Positions 44,701-54,737 are shown, numbered from the stretch's first letter. The stretch: DNA of 64,000 nt from Sphingomonas faeni (GCF_003053745.1 NZ_QAYE01000011.1:29751-93750); one strand, 5' to 3'. A program made the numbers and translations. The notes: generated by a model not told the origin, from the letters alone.

Positions 44701-45044
44701 CCGATAAGGCCGCACCGGGTTCACGCCGATCCATCGCCAGCTTCGCGGCCGATGACGACATTCCAGTCCCGACGCCCGAGCAAATCGTGGCGGCGAAGGC
44801 GGGTGGGGAGGGGCTTGGCTTTCGTTCAGAGAAGGCGACGCCACCAGCGCCCGCCCGGCCTACGCCGAAGCCCAGACAGGCGACGTTTACTGACGCGATC
44901 CACGTTCGTGCACGCCCCGAGGATAGACAAAGGTTCGAGGATTTTGCGTACCGGCAGCGCCTCTCGAAGGGTGACGCGATGACCCGGCTTCTCGACTTCG
45001 CTGAGAAGGAAGAAGAGCGCCTGGCGGCCCTCAGCAACACGTAG
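44697..45044 (+). CDS. RHH-like partition partner of ParA2
   Basis: A 115-residue protein starting inside the parA2 stop codon. The N-terminal half is disordered with a conserved-looking RRSIASFAADDDIPVPTPEQ. The C-terminal part TFTDAIHVRARPEDRQRFED, then FAYRQRLSKGDAMTRLLDFA fits a ribbon-helix-helix fold. It probably binds the 8-bp array at 43583-43758 and represses the operon. Confidence 0.72.
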   Translation: MTDKAAPGSRRSIASFAADDDIPVPTPEQIVAAKAGGEGLGFRSEKATPPAPARPTPKPRQATFTDAIHVRARPEDRQRFEDFAYRQRLSKGDAMTRLLDFAEKEEERLAALSNT

Positions 45045-45417
45045 AGACGCGACGGCGCGCGACGATGATTCACCGAACGATGCGCCCAAACAGGTTCAGT
45101 GAACCGCAAACGGCCAACGGGACCGTTCGGCAATAGCTGAGCGAAAACGAATCGGGGACGATCTGGCGCAGGACATAGATGAGCTGGTCGACGCATATAT
45201 CGCAGGCGTCGCAGCGGTGATACCAGCGTGAGCCCCGCGTCCGATCGCTGCCCGTTAAGGTAGAGGGATGACGGGGCTCAGACCGTCGCAACGAACGGGG
45301 AGGCTTGCCTCGGACGGTGGAGAAGGGTGCCGGATACGCAACGGCTTATATCAGCCAGGCACGACCGATGCGCACAGATGCTTCAATGCGTTACCTCGAA
45401 CCGGGCGAAACGCAAAG
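45045..45417. other. Intergenic region after par2
   Basis: About 370 bp. A startless plus-strand frame ending near 45231 gives DDLAQDIDELVDAYIAG, which looks protein-like, but I see no start codon for it. Otherwise nothing supported. Confidence 0.35.
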
Positions 45418-45630
45418 ATGCCCCGAACCACTACCTGCGACTATGACCGAACGGCCGCCCGCTGGGTCTCATGGCTAGCCGAGAGCGACGAAGCGGTTGA
45501 GTGCGCGAGCAACTACCAGCGAACCCAATTCAATGGGGCAGAGCAGCTCCAGTTTCAGTTCGTGAGCAATCCCACGAAGCGCGGCAGAGGCGTTCTGGTG
45601 CGCACCTATCAGTCGTTGGGGCTCGGCTAA
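45418..45630 (+). CDS. Possible 70-residue hypothetical protein
   Basis: Frame starting MPRTTTCDYDRTAARWVSWL and ending RGVLVRTYQSLGLG. Coding-like but unrecognised and without a clear RBS; a longer frame from 45268 is possible. Confidence 0.3.
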   Translation: MPRTTTCDYDRTAARWVSWLAESDEAVECASNYQRTQFNGAEQLQFQFVSNPTKRGRGVLVRTYQSLGLG

Positions 45631-45842
45631 CGTTTCGAATTAAAGATACGCCCAGAAATACAATTGGCGCCATCGATCGACATGTCCGGCGAGGGATCGG
45701 AGGGATTCTACGACGGCTGTTCCCGTCTGTGGGGCCTTGCGAAATAAGATCTGCCGCGACCTCAAGATTACGAAGGGCGCCAACACGCCTCATGGAGCAG
45801 ATGCGGGGCCGTTTTGCGGGGGGAGTTGTGGCGCAGCGAGAG

Positions 45843-46112
45843 TTAAGACGTAGAAATCGTGGCAACGTGTTGAGCAACAGCCGCAGCGCCGTGGGTTGAG
45901 ATCGCTGTAGCGATGGAGCGAGCGTCTGTCCTTTCCATCGACGGGATTTTGACGCGATCGAGAGCGGCGAGTAGGACAGGACGGCCGGCATCGCGTGCAG
46001 CAAGTTCGGCGACCTTTTTCTGTTCAGCAAGCGCGGCGAGTTCTTCACGGAGAGCCTTTTCCCGCGCTTCGATGGTGGTGATGTCGACCGTCTTGGAGGA
46101 GGTACGCGCCAT
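45843..46112 (-). CDS. Small coiled-coil protein near the mobilisation genes
   Basis: An 89-residue protein with GGAGA before the ATG at 46112. The central part (TIEAREKALREELAALAEQK, then KVAELAARDAGRPVLLAALD) is a strongly predicted coiled coil. It resembles in size and type small accessory proteins encoded divergently from relaxase operons (TraC/TraD-like), but I cannot assign it. Confidence 0.5.
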   Translation of the reverse strand: MARTSSKTVDITTIEAREKALREELAALAEQKKVAELAARDAGRPVLLAALDRVKIPSMERTDARSIATAISTHGAAAVAQHVATISTS

Positions 46113-46407
46113 GTGATATCTCCGGGTTGTGGGCGGGATCGATCGCATAATGTCCGAGGACGGCTTGGATTGCTAGGCTGATCGACTGAACAGGGATCGC
46201 TTTGATTGACAGCAAACAGAAATGCGTTTGCCAGATTTGTAGGGCTGAAGCAGCACAGTTGCCCCGCCTCCGCGTTCGTGAGATGCTGTAGTGTGTGAAA
46301 AGGAGCCGAAGGTCCGTGGGGGGTTGGTCTAAGGTATGGCAGGATACGACTCATGACACCAATGTCGGACATTGGCTTATGAGTCTCCGCTGCTCGGGGC
46401 TTTCAAG
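46113..46407. other. Intergenic region, likely oriT area
   Basis: About 295 bp between the divergent coiled-coil and MobC-like genes. In mobilisable plasmids oriT commonly lies here. No clear nick-site motif was recognised by eye. Confidence 0.35.
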
Positions 46408-46989
46408 ATGAAGGTTACGGTCCGGCTCAGCGACGTTCTCACGGCCGAGATCGATCGTATCGCCGTGGCGTCCGGACAGACGCGCAGTAGCTGGATCACA
46501 GCGGCGTTGACGCAAGCAGCGCTCACGCCAGAAAGCCGCAGCGTGCCGGTCATGCCGGTGCAGGGGAGGGGCCATCCCGACGATTACATTCGGGTTACAG
46601 TTCGCCTGAACCGGAGTGAGATCGAAGCGATCGACACCGTTGCGGCGCCGATGCGCCTGACCCGCAACGAGTGGATCAAACGCACGATCCGCTGGCAGCT
46701 TTGGGACAGGGCCGCGCTTCTGCGTCTTGCACCGACAACGCAAACGGAGATCGGCAAAGTCCGCAAGCAGGTCCTCGCGATCGGACGAAACATCAACCAG
46801 GCGGTCCACGCGATGAACGCGGCGAACCAACCGGAGAGCTCGCTCGACATTGCGCGTATCGCGGGCTCCTTCATGGAAACATGCGGCGAATTACGCACCC
46901 TTCTGATTGAGGCCCGGCGCACGCTGGCCTCCTCGATCGGTGGTGAAATCGGGTACTGGACCCGCAAGGATAAGGCACCGGGCGAGTGA
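46408..46989 (+). CDS. MobC-like mobilisation accessory protein with two RHH segments
   Basis: A 193-residue protein with two tandem RHH-like parts: MKVTVRLSDVLTAEIDRIAV, then SGQTRSSWITAALTQAAL (1-45) and IRVTVRLNRSEIEAIDTVAA, then RLTRNEWIKRTIRWQL (about 62-100). A MobC-like helical segment (EIGKVRKQVLAIGRNINQAVHAMNA, about 115-140) follows. It should bind oriT and help the relaxase. The frame opens at 46372 (TTG), but the ATG at 46408 begins exactly at the first strand. Its stop overlaps the relaxase start (GTGA). Confidence 0.78.
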   Translation: MKVTVRLSDVLTAEIDRIAVASGQTRSSWITAALTQAALTPESRSVPVMPVQGRGHPDDYIRVTVRLNRSEIEAIDTVAAPMRLTRNEWIKRTIRWQLWDRAALLRLAPTTQTEIGKVRKQVLAIGRNINQAVHAMNAANQPESSLDIARIAGSFMETCGELRTLLIEARRTLASSIGGEIGYWTRKDKAPGE

Positions 46990-48500
46990 GTTTGCGGCTA
47001 TCCTCCGGCACGATGGATTCGATGGCAGGCGTCTTTGCGCCTCCCAAAAAATACCGCATGGGATCGGGGGGCGGCAGCGCCAAAGGCCCGAAGACCGGGG
47101 GCACGATCCTCGGCATGGCCGTCGCATCGATGTTTCCGAAACCGGCATCATCGTCGGCTGAATCGCGCCCGAGCGCGCAGGCAAAGCATGCGTTCGGAGG
47201 CGGATCGCAGGCCCGCATGAACACCCGCGCCGTGATGATGGCCGACCGTACTTCACGTCGCGCGCCAGAGGCCGTTGTGCGGATCACCGGGCGTCAACAT
47301 GGCGGCGGCCATGTGCTCGCGAACTTTTCCTACATCAGCCGCCTGGGCCACGGCGATGAGAGCGAACTGGGTCTGGAAACGAGCGAGGGCGAGGTGCTGC
47401 GCGACGGTCGCGAGATGCAGTTGCTCGCTCAGGAATGGCACGGCTGGGAGATGGATGGTGACGCTCGGCGCAAGGGGGCGACGTCGATTTCCATGATCCT
47501 GTCGATGCCCACTGGCACCGATCCGGATCGCTTGAAGGACGCCGCTCTCGACTTTGCCAGGCAAGAATTTGCCAATCGATCATGGGTCGCGTCGCTCCAC
47601 GTCGACCGCGAACATCCGCACGTTCACCTCACGATCGCGCGTCGCGATCACGATGGCCGACGCTTCCATCCGAACCGCGAAGATCTTTTCCGGTATCGCC
47701 AGCGGTTTGCCGAAAACCTGCGGACCCGCGGCATCGAGGCAAACGCCACGCCCGCCAGGGCGCGTGGCATTGACCCTCTGCACGAGCCGATCGCCGCGGT
47801 GAAAATGCGTGAAAAGGGACAGGTGCCTGAGATCGACAAGAGCCGTATCGCGCGTGCTGAACGACTTCGCGCGGAGGGTCGCGAAGACCCCGTCATAGCG
47901 ATGCTGGCCAGCCGGCAGGCGACCGTACGCGCTACCTACTCACGCTCGATTGCGGAACTCTCGACGTCGCCTTCAGCCGTCGATCAACACGTCGCTCGGA
48001 GCCTCGAGCGGTTCGCCGCCACGATGCCGGAGCCCGAACCAAACTCGGTCAGGGCAATGCGCCTGGCGAGCGAGAAGGTCGCCGAGCCGATCGTCGCTGC
48101 ACCTGTCCGACCGTTTGTTCGTATCCCCGACGCCTCGGTGTCGCGCGCCGATACCGGCGTCGACATCCTCAAGGCGCTTCATCACAAAATGGCTGCGCCA
48201 GAGGTACAAGCCAAGGCGCGTCCCGGCGATACGATGCCGACGCCAGCCCAGTCCGAGGACAGGGCAAATCGTATTCGCGATCCGATCGAAAAGAGCCGAG
48301 GCCCGGCCGGGAAGGATGACGATCCAGATCGTGCCGGCACGCTCAGCGATCGTCTCCGAGCGATCACCGAGAAGATTGGCGAGCCCAGTCAGCCGATCGA
48401 TGTGTCACACCACGACGAGATCGTGAGGAAGGCCGAGGAGCAGAATCGCGAGCGGCCCGATCGCGACCGTTCAAAGGATAGGGGTGGGCCCAGCCGATGA
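46986..48500 (+). CDS. Relaxase/mobilisation nuclease (MobA/VirD2-like)
   Basis: A 504-residue relaxase. Seen: the metal-binding histidines in LHVDREHPHVHLTIARRD (about 203-220), upstream SISMILSMPTGTDPDRLKDA, and a long charged C-terminal tail (from about 270) rich in Arg/Asp/Pro. It should nick oriT and pilot the strand into a recipient. GTG at 46986 overlaps the MobC stop; the ATG at 47013 is an alternative. No coupling protein or type IV secretion genes are in the window, so the element would be mobilisable rather than self-transmissible as far as visible. Confidence 0.87.
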   Translation: MSLRLSSGTMDSMAGVFAPPKKYRMGSGGGSAKGPKTGGTILGMAVASMFPKPASSSAESRPSAQAKHAFGGGSQARMNTRAVMMADRTSRRAPEAVVRITGRQHGGGHVLANFSYISRLGHGDESELGLETSEGEVLRDGREMQLLAQEWHGWEMDGDARRKGATSISMILSMPTGTDPDRLKDAALDFARQEFANRSWVASLHVDREHPHVHLTIARRDHDGRRFHPNREDLFRYRQRFAENLRTRGIEANATPARARGIDPLHEPIAAVKMREKGQVPEIDKSRIARAERLRAEGREDPVIAMLASRQATVRATYSRSIAELSTSPSAVDQHVARSLERFAATMPEPEPNSVRAMRLASEKVAEPIVAAPVRPFVRIPDASVSRADTGVDILKALHHKMAAPEVQAKARPGDTMPTPAQSEDRANRIRDPIEKSRGPAGKDDDPDRAGTLSDRLRAITEKIGEPSQPIDVSHHDEIVRKAEEQNRERPDRDRSKDRGGPSR

Positions 48501-49588
48501 CTTCAGACGCATCGACCGTCGCGATCGCCGCGCTTATGGACGCCGTGTCCCTGCTCCGGGGCGAAGTGGCGGCACTGGCGAGAAGCAACGCGCGCATCGA
48601 AGCGGCCCAGGAGCAGCTACATCGCCGCATCGATGTCATCGACACCGGCATCGCGCCACTTTGCGACGTAGTGCCGTACCAAGAGGCTATCCTCGCAAAG
48701 ACGGTCGACGGTCACGCTGACACGCATGCGTGGCTCAAAGCTCTGGCCCCGGTTCTACACAACCTCATCGAGCGGTCCGTCACCGATCGCGTGACGACAC
48801 GCTCGCTGCACCAGGACATCATCCGGACTCAGGAAATCGCTGGCGCCGGTGAGAAGGGGATCGCTGAGATCGCCCTTGGCCTCGAGGTGATCGCAGGCCG
48901 ATTGGATGAGGCCGCAAGTGCCAACCAGAAGGATCGCAGGGCAGGGGTCGCAAAAACCCTGGAATTGATCGGCTTCACCCGCGCAGCCGTGTTGGGGCAA
49001 CGCGGCCCGCTGCCGATCGATGTGGAAGACGACCCCTTGATGGAACGGTTCATCCTCGCTCAACCGGCGGACCGCACATCCAACGAACGCGCCCTGGTCG
49101 ACTGGCGAAAGGCAATCGCGGGCACCAGCGCGAAGGATCTCATCACGCTTCTTAAAAAGCAGCAGACGCCTTCACCGACGGACACCCCAGAGTCACGCCT
49201 CCTTCGGTATCGCCTCGCAGCCATCACACGCGCGAAGATCGAAGAGCGCGGAGCAGTACCGCCACCACGGCCGACGACGACCCGGGCGACGGATCGATCA
49301 GCCGGCAGTGGCTTCTTGCGATCCCAGGAACTCGCTGAGCTATGGCGTCAGGGTGAAAGCACAGAACTTTACGCCGAGTCCGAACTGGCGGGCGCGATCG
49401 ATCTGTTCGATGCTCTTGAGGAGAAGCTCGAACCCACATCGGGGGACGTCGTACAGCCAGAGCTGACCGCGCTTCACCGCGACCTGGCCAAACGTATCGA
49501 ACGAGGCGAACGGCCATCGCTCGGTGAGAGCCGCTCCACGACGCAACACGAACCCACCATCACGGTGGAGCCGATCAAAGACCGTTAG
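48497..49588 (+). CDS. Hypothetical helical protein coupled to the relaxase
   Basis: A 363-residue protein whose ATG overlaps the relaxase stop (ATGA). The N-terminal 140 residues are helical (VSLLRGEVAALARSNARIEA, then AQEQLHRRIDVIDTGIAPL) and likely coiled-coil; the C-terminal part is charged. Translational coupling points to a role with the relaxase, perhaps an accessory factor of transfer. No domain recognised. Confidence 0.6.
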   Translation: MTSDASTVAIAALMDAVSLLRGEVAALARSNARIEAAQEQLHRRIDVIDTGIAPLCDVVPYQEAILAKTVDGHADTHAWLKALAPVLHNLIERSVTDRVTTRSLHQDIIRTQEIAGAGEKGIAEIALGLEVIAGRLDEAASANQKDRRAGVAKTLELIGFTRAAVLGQRGPLPIDVEDDPLMERFILAQPADRTSNERALVDWRKAIAGTSAKDLITLLKKQQTPSPTDTPESRLLRYRLAAITRAKIEERGAVPPPRPTTTRATDRSAGSGFLRSQELAELWRQGESTELYAESELAGAIDLFDALEEKLEPTSGDVVQPELTALHRDLAKRIERGERPSLGESRSTTQHEPTITVEPIKDR

Positions 49589-49657
49589 GGTCGCTGCTGC
49601 GCTGACCGGCCGCCACTGGTAGCGAAAGGCGGAACGGCCAATTGAAACGCGCGACGA

Positions 49658-50749
49658 TCAAACGCGTGTCGAGCGTTCCAGCAACCGATCGATATCAGCC
49701 ATGCTCGCATCAAGGGCGGCCGTAGCAAGGGCCAGCGGCCCATCGTCCAGAATAGCGGGTTGCTCGACGATAAGCTGACGTTGCGTCGGCTGGATACGAC
49801 CGCCAGCTACAAGGGTAACAAGGCCGGCACGGGCGAGCGCGTGCGCCTGGATATCGGCCCCGGCTCGAGACAGACCCAGCGCCCGTGCAAGCTGGATCCG
49901 CCGCAGCGGGCCAACTGCCACGATGAGCGCCCACGCCTCGCGCGCACGGGCGTTGCGGGATAGGCCGGCAAGCGCCTCAATACCGCGATCGCAGCGCCGG
50001 TTGATGAGCGTAAGGCGGTCGAAGCCATCGCGCGCGGTGTGTTCGCAATGCTTGACGAGGGCCTCGGCGCGCTCCTGGACGGTCAAATCGAGGCGGAAGA
50101 CGGCCCGCGGAAGCTGACCTGCAAGCCCAGGCACGACACCCGCATTGTGGCTCAGCAATGCCAGGTTGAGCGCCCAACACCCTGACGGTGGTGCCGCGAC
50201 ATGGCGGTGCAGCGGTCCACCTGGCAGGTCCAGCATGGCGTCATGGCCCTGATGCTCGGCAAAATTGGGATGATCAAACAGTATGTCGACAGCGCCAACA
50301 GCTGGCGCGATCGACTGTAAAGAATGATCGGCATCAAGCCCGGCGAGTCCGAGCGCGACAGCAAGTGGGCCGGTTGTCGACGCTGCGAACAGAGCGATCT
50401 GCGCGGTATCGAGCAGCGCGAGCTCATCGGAGGCGAAACGCCGGGTCGCATCGACCATGCGCGCCAGCGTGGCGGCGGGTGCTGCGATCGCAGGCACGCC
50501 ATGATCAGCAAGCCATAAGAGCACGGCGTCACGACGCGGGTCATCGGTCAGGAGGATCGACATGCTGTCAGCGGAAGCCTGGTGAGCGGGGCCAACATCG
50601 CCAGCGCCAGCATCGCGCCGATACGCGCGCCATGCGTCTGACACGGTTGCCAGGGCCGCAACCTTGCGAATTTCGGGGGACGCAAAGCAGGTCGCGCCAG
50701 CCAGTCGACCGAAAGCGTAGGCAAGGTGCGTGAGATCAAGACGAGGCAT
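49658..50749 (-). CDS. Hypothetical protein with C-terminal winged helix
   Basis: A 363-residue Ala/Leu-rich protein. The C-terminal part (AREAWALIVAVGPLRRIQLA, then RALGLSRAGADIQAHALARA and GLVTLVAGGRIQ, about 265-335) looks like a winged-helix DNA-binding domain. The N-terminal two thirds are helical without a recognised domain. Convergent with the relaxase operon. Start at the ATG at 50749 (a TTG at 50752 precedes it). Possibly a plasmid regulator. Confidence 0.5.
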   Translation of the reverse strand: MPRLDLTHLAYAFGRLAGATCFASPEIRKVAALATVSDAWRAYRRDAGAGDVGPAHQASADSMSILLTDDPRRDAVLLWLADHGVPAIAAPAATLARMVDATRRFASDELALLDTAQIALFAASTTGPLAVALGLAGLDADHSLQSIAPAVGAVDILFDHPNFAEHQGHDAMLDLPGGPLHRHVAAPPSGCWALNLALLSHNAGVVPGLAGQLPRAVFRLDLTVQERAEALVKHCEHTARDGFDRLTLINRRCDRGIEALAGLSRNARAREAWALIVAVGPLRRIQLARALGLSRAGADIQAHALARAGLVTLVAGGRIQPTQRQLIVEQPAILDDGPLALATAALDASMADIDRLLERSTRV

Positions 50750-51372
50750 CAAAAGTGTCGTACGCTAGTAATAGCAAAATCACTAGGCATCAGTATTTGC
50801 CAATCTTTGGAACTTACCATAATCGGACATTATGGTAACTACAGGGATGTGCCACGGAGTCGAAATGCAGGGCAAACGTCGGTTTCTCGATATGACCGGA
50901 CTCGATGGCAGAGCGAGGCGCAGGCCTCCGAGATTTCACAATAGCGACGGATCCTGTCCCCAAACTACTGGACTGAGGGACGCCTGCCCGAATATCGCTT
51001 TCAGCGGTTGACGATACCGGCACGCTTAGCCGCAAATCCGCCAAGTTTGCAGAAGATCGCGACACTGGAGGCGGCGCCCATCCCAGCGTGGCCTAGTGCC
51101 GCGAACAAGCGCCGCAGCGGCCAACGGATACCGTTCGCGCCAATGAAATGCTGAGGAATGGCGACGCAAAATCGTTCCCTGCGACCCGGACGAGCGCTTG
51201 CAGCCCGCAGTCGATCGCGACGACCAGCGCCAGCGCGCCCGTAAGCACATTATCCTGTAATTATTGCGATTGGCTGCAAATGCGATGGCGGGAATATCCG
51301 GTGAATTACTATCTTCAATCGATGCGATCGACACCAAATGAAGGGTAAATCGGACCAGTGGGCACGCGCGGT
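50750..51372. other. Intergenic region before the recombinase
   Basis: About 620 bp with no supported gene; minus-strand frames are short and unrecognised. Might contain recombination sites for the tyrosine recombinase; no core repeat was identified. Confidence 0.35.
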
Positions 51373-52608
51373 ATGAGCGAGATCGTCGTCCATCGCACCG
51401 ACGGGGAGGGCCTGCCGGTTCGAGCGCGGCATGGCCTTGTCGAGCCGATCAATGCCCGCGTTACCCGGTTGCTGGTGCTTGCGCTGCCCGCTGATGCCGG
51501 CCCCGTCAGCGAGATCGGCTTCGACGCGCAGCTTGGTGCTATGGCAGCGGCGAGCAAGGCGGCATTGGCTTCGGACCTGGCCTGCTATCTGCGCTGGTGT
51601 GAGGACATCCGTGTCGCCCCGCTGCCCGCCGAGCCCGAAAACCTGGTCCGCTACATCGCCATGCTCGAAGCGCGGGGCGCCAAGCCCGCGACGGTCGCGC
51701 GGCGGGTTGCCAGCCTAGCCACGGCACACGGCTTGTCAGGGATGCAGGAGAGGGGGCATGCGCCCACCAGCCACGTCATGGTCCGCGCCGCGCTCAAGGG
51801 CCTGCGCCGACGGCGTGGCGCTGCTCAGCGCCAAGCGGCCCCGTTGCGCTTCGGGGCCTCGCTAGATCCCCATACCAAGGGGTTCACGCTGACCGCGCTG
51901 CTCGGCGCCTGTGGCGGCGATTTGCAGGGGCTGCGCGATGCCGCCCTGCTGTCGCTCGGCTATGACGCTGGACTGCGCGTCAGCGAGCTTGTCGCCGTCA
52001 CCGTTGCGCATATCGATCCGCACAGCGATGGTTCGGCGCTTCTGTTCATCCCGTCGTCCAAGACCGATCAGGAAGGGCAGGGGGCCTGGGGCTGGCTGTC
52101 AGCAGACACGATGCGCCGGGTCGGCGCCTGGCTGGTAGCGAGTGCGATTACCGAGGGGCCGGTCTTCCGCCGCGTTGGGGTCGATCGGCGCCGTCTGCGC
52201 GCCGCGGTTCCGCCGATGGCGTACGAGGCAATCCCGGGCCACACGCGGCACTGGCAGGAGAAGCTCCGGGGAAAGAAGGCCGAACCCGCGCGGACGGTCT
52301 ACACTGTTGGGACCGCCTCGCTTAGCCGGCAGGGCGTCAATGGGATCTATCGGCGTGTGGCGCTGAGTGCGTTCGATCAGGGGCTGGTCGAGATGCCGAT
52401 CGCGACGGTTGAGGAGGCGGCGCGTGCCCTGTCGAGCCACTCGCTGCGGGTAGGGCTGACGCAGGATCTGTTTGCGGCTGGCGAGGACGGCGTTGGGATT
52501 GCTCAGGCGCTGCGCTGGTCGTCACCGTCGACCGCGTTGCGCTACGGACGCAAGCTTGCCGCCAGGAGCAATGTTGCAGCGCGCGTACTCTCTCGGATCA
52601 GGAGCTGA
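51373..52608 (+). CDS. Tyrosine recombinase/integrase
   Basis: A 411-residue tyrosine recombinase. The N-terminal SAM-like core-binding domain is about 45-150 (DLACYLRWCEDIRVAPLPAE, then VRYIAMLEARGAKPATVARR). The catalytic domain has Arg in GYDAGLRVSEL (about 200), the HxxR box SHSLRVG (about 355) and Tyr in TALRYGRKL (about 392). An insertion of about 45 residues (PPMAYEAIPGHTRHWQEKLR region, about 275-320) lengthens the usual distance before HxxR. Start is either GTG 51358 or ATG 51373. It may resolve multimers of the plasmid or integrate an element. Confidence 0.85.
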   Translation: MSEIVVHRTDGEGLPVRARHGLVEPINARVTRLLVLALPADAGPVSEIGFDAQLGAMAAASKAALASDLACYLRWCEDIRVAPLPAEPENLVRYIAMLEARGAKPATVARRVASLATAHGLSGMQERGHAPTSHVMVRAALKGLRRRRGAAQRQAAPLRFGASLDPHTKGFTLTALLGACGGDLQGLRDAALLSLGYDAGLRVSELVAVTVAHIDPHSDGSALLFIPSSKTDQEGQGAWGWLSADTMRRVGAWLVASAITEGPVFRRVGVDRRRLRAAVPPMAYEAIPGHTRHWQEKLRGKKAEPARTVYTVGTASLSRQGVNGIYRRVALSAFDQGLVEMPIATVEEAARALSSHSLRVGLTQDLFAAGEDGVGIAQALRWSSPSTALRYGRKLAARSNVAARVLSRIRS

Positions 52609-52838
52609 AGGTGCAGAACCGACGGTCGCATCCGCATGTGATCAGCTTGGCAACGTAGTAACGCGATTGAACGCCTATGGTCGATTGCGTCAGCAAGCGG
52701 TTTAATATCGACTATGTAATCAGCAATCGAATTCCCATCGGATTTTTGGATCAAATTCTGTAAGCCGGAAACAACATTCAAAACGGATGTTTTGTATGCG
52801 GGTGTTATTTAGGCTTTAAAGAAATATAAAGCGGCGTT

Positions 52839-54737
52839 ATGATAGGCTCTGTTTCCATGGGACTTTCTGAAACCGATCCATATCATGGAGGCGATGATAC
52901 AGTAACCGTACTGCTTCATCTTCAGAACGCCATTTTGAAAATGATTGCCAAGGGTGCTGGGCTTGCACCAACGTGTACCACGCTGTGTGCAGAAGTAGAG
53001 CGGATCCTCCCGGAGGTGGTCTGTTCGGTTTTAACGGTCGATGTGGCAGGACTGCTTCATCCGCTGGCCGGGCCAAGCCTACCGGAAGCATATTCCCAAG
53101 CCTTGGATGGCCTGTCCGTCGGCCCGTTAGCCGGCTCCTGCGGCACTGCTGCCTATCTGAAAACAGATGTTACGGTCGTTGATATCGAAACCGATGCCCG
53201 CTGGGCGCAGTTCAAACACCTTGCACGTCCGCACGGGTTGCGCGCCTGCTGGTCCAGTCCGATATGTGATGCAGACGGTCGCGCGATCGCGACATTTGCT
53301 TTTTACTATCGCAGCGCCCGAGGGCCGACAGCCTTCGAACGCGAGGTGGTGGCTAACTGCGTTCACCTCACACAAATCGCTATTGAGCGACATGAGCGTG
53401 TTCTCGAGCACCAACGCCGGGCCTTTACCGACGCCTTGACGGGTTGCCCCAATCGGGCCGCTTATCATGCCGCACTTTCCAAACTTGAAGGCGCTGCGGT
53501 CGGCAGTTGGGCGCTGTTCGTGCTGGATCTCGATAATCTCAAGGTCGTGAACGACACGTTCGGGCATCATGCGGGTGACGAGCTTCTTCAGATTGCCAGC
53601 GACAGGATCGCAGCATCGGTAAGCCCCGGACGGACGTTTCGCGTAGGGGGCGACGAGTTTGCTATCATTCTTCAGGCTCCTGAAGCTCTTAGCGACCTGG
53701 AAAAGATCGCTGATGAGGTTCTAGGCACGCTCTCGGTTGCTGCCGACTGCGGCGGGCATAGCATCGTCCCTCGCGCTACCATCGGAGGCGCTACGTTCTC
53801 ATTGGACGACGCCGGGGTGGGGAGTGTGCGGCAAAATGCCGACTTTGCTCTCTACCACGCCAAGGAAACTGGTCGTGGCGGCTTCGTACGATACTGGGCA
53901 GGGCTGCGCTCGAACATGATACGGCGTATGGGCGCGATCAGGGACCTGAGCGCGGCTTTGCGGGAGGACCGGATCGAGGCGCATTATCAGCCGATCTTCC
54001 GTCTCGACACGCGGGAGATCGTAGGACTGGAAGCGCTTTGCCGTATGCGCATCGGCGACAATCTGGTCTCGGCTGCCTCTTTTCATGAGGCGACCGCCGA
54101 CGCACACGTTGCGACCTCGCTCACTGCCAGGATAATGACTCTTGTCGCGGCCGACCTGCGCCGATGGCTGGATTTGGGCATCCCGTTTCAACACGTCGGT
54201 ATCAACGTCTCGTCTGCGGATTTGAGTGGCGGTGCCGTAGGACAGGTTCTAGCCGCAGCGCTCGAGCGCGAACGGGTCCCTCTCACTCACGTCATCCTAG
54301 AGGTAACCGAGACGGTGTACATGGGCCGCGGGGACCAAGCGATACAGCAAGCGATCAGGTCACTTCGCGCTGACGGCATACGGGTCGCGCTGGACGATTT
54401 CGGAACGGGCTTTGCGTCGCTGACGCACCTGCTCACGGTCCCCGTCGATGTCATCAAGATCGACAAACTGTTCGTTGACCACCTTGAACCCGACGGGGTC
54501 AGCGTGACCATCGTCGAAGGCCTGATCCGTACCGCGAAAAAGATGGGCATCAGGATCGTGGCTGAGGGGATAGAAACCGAAGAACAGGTCGAGCAGCTTC
54601 GCGCAATCGGTTGTACGTTAGGGCAGGGGTACATCTTCTCGCCCGCGGTCAATCGCGAGATGATAACCGTCCTTCTCCTTGGGCATGCGCAGGGCATTGC
54701 GCGACCGCCGATCGCGACGCGATCTGGCCTGGGCTGA
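52839..54737 (+). CDS. GAF-GGDEF-EAL cyclic-di-GMP enzyme
   Basis: A 632-residue cytosolic signalling protein. An N-terminal GAF domain (about 25-185; GPLAGSCGTAAYLKTDVTVV) senses an unknown ligand. The GGDEF domain (about 190-355) has the intact catalytic RVGGDEFAII at about 267-276. The EAL domain (about 375-620) has EAL near 396, NVS, ETVYM and DDFGTGFASL near 517, so both synthesis and hydrolysis of c-di-GMP look possible. No membrane segments. c-di-GMP commonly controls EPS, which links it by function to the first half of the window. It could also start at the ATG at 52857. Confidence 0.92.
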   Translation: MIGSVSMGLSETDPYHGGDDTVTVLLHLQNAILKMIAKGAGLAPTCTTLCAEVERILPEVVCSVLTVDVAGLLHPLAGPSLPEAYSQALDGLSVGPLAGSCGTAAYLKTDVTVVDIETDARWAQFKHLARPHGLRACWSSPICDADGRAIATFAFYYRSARGPTAFEREVVANCVHLTQIAIERHERVLEHQRRAFTDALTGCPNRAAYHAALSKLEGAAVGSWALFVLDLDNLKVVNDTFGHHAGDELLQIASDRIAASVSPGRTFRVGGDEFAIILQAPEALSDLEKIADEVLGTLSVAADCGGHSIVPRATIGGATFSLDDAGVGSVRQNADFALYHAKETGRGGFVRYWAGLRSNMIRRMGAIRDLSAALREDRIEAHYQPIFRLDTREIVGLEALCRMRIGDNLVSAASFHEATADAHVATSLTARIMTLVAADLRRWLDLGIPFQHVGINVSSADLSGGAVGQVLAAALERERVPLTHVILEVTETVYMGRGDQAIQQAIRSLRADGIRVALDDFGTGFASLTHLLTVPVDVIKIDKLFVDHLEPDGVSVTIVEGLIRTAKKMGIRIVAEGIETEEQVEQLRAIGCTLGQGYIFSPAVNREMITVLLLGHAQGIARPPIATRSGLG

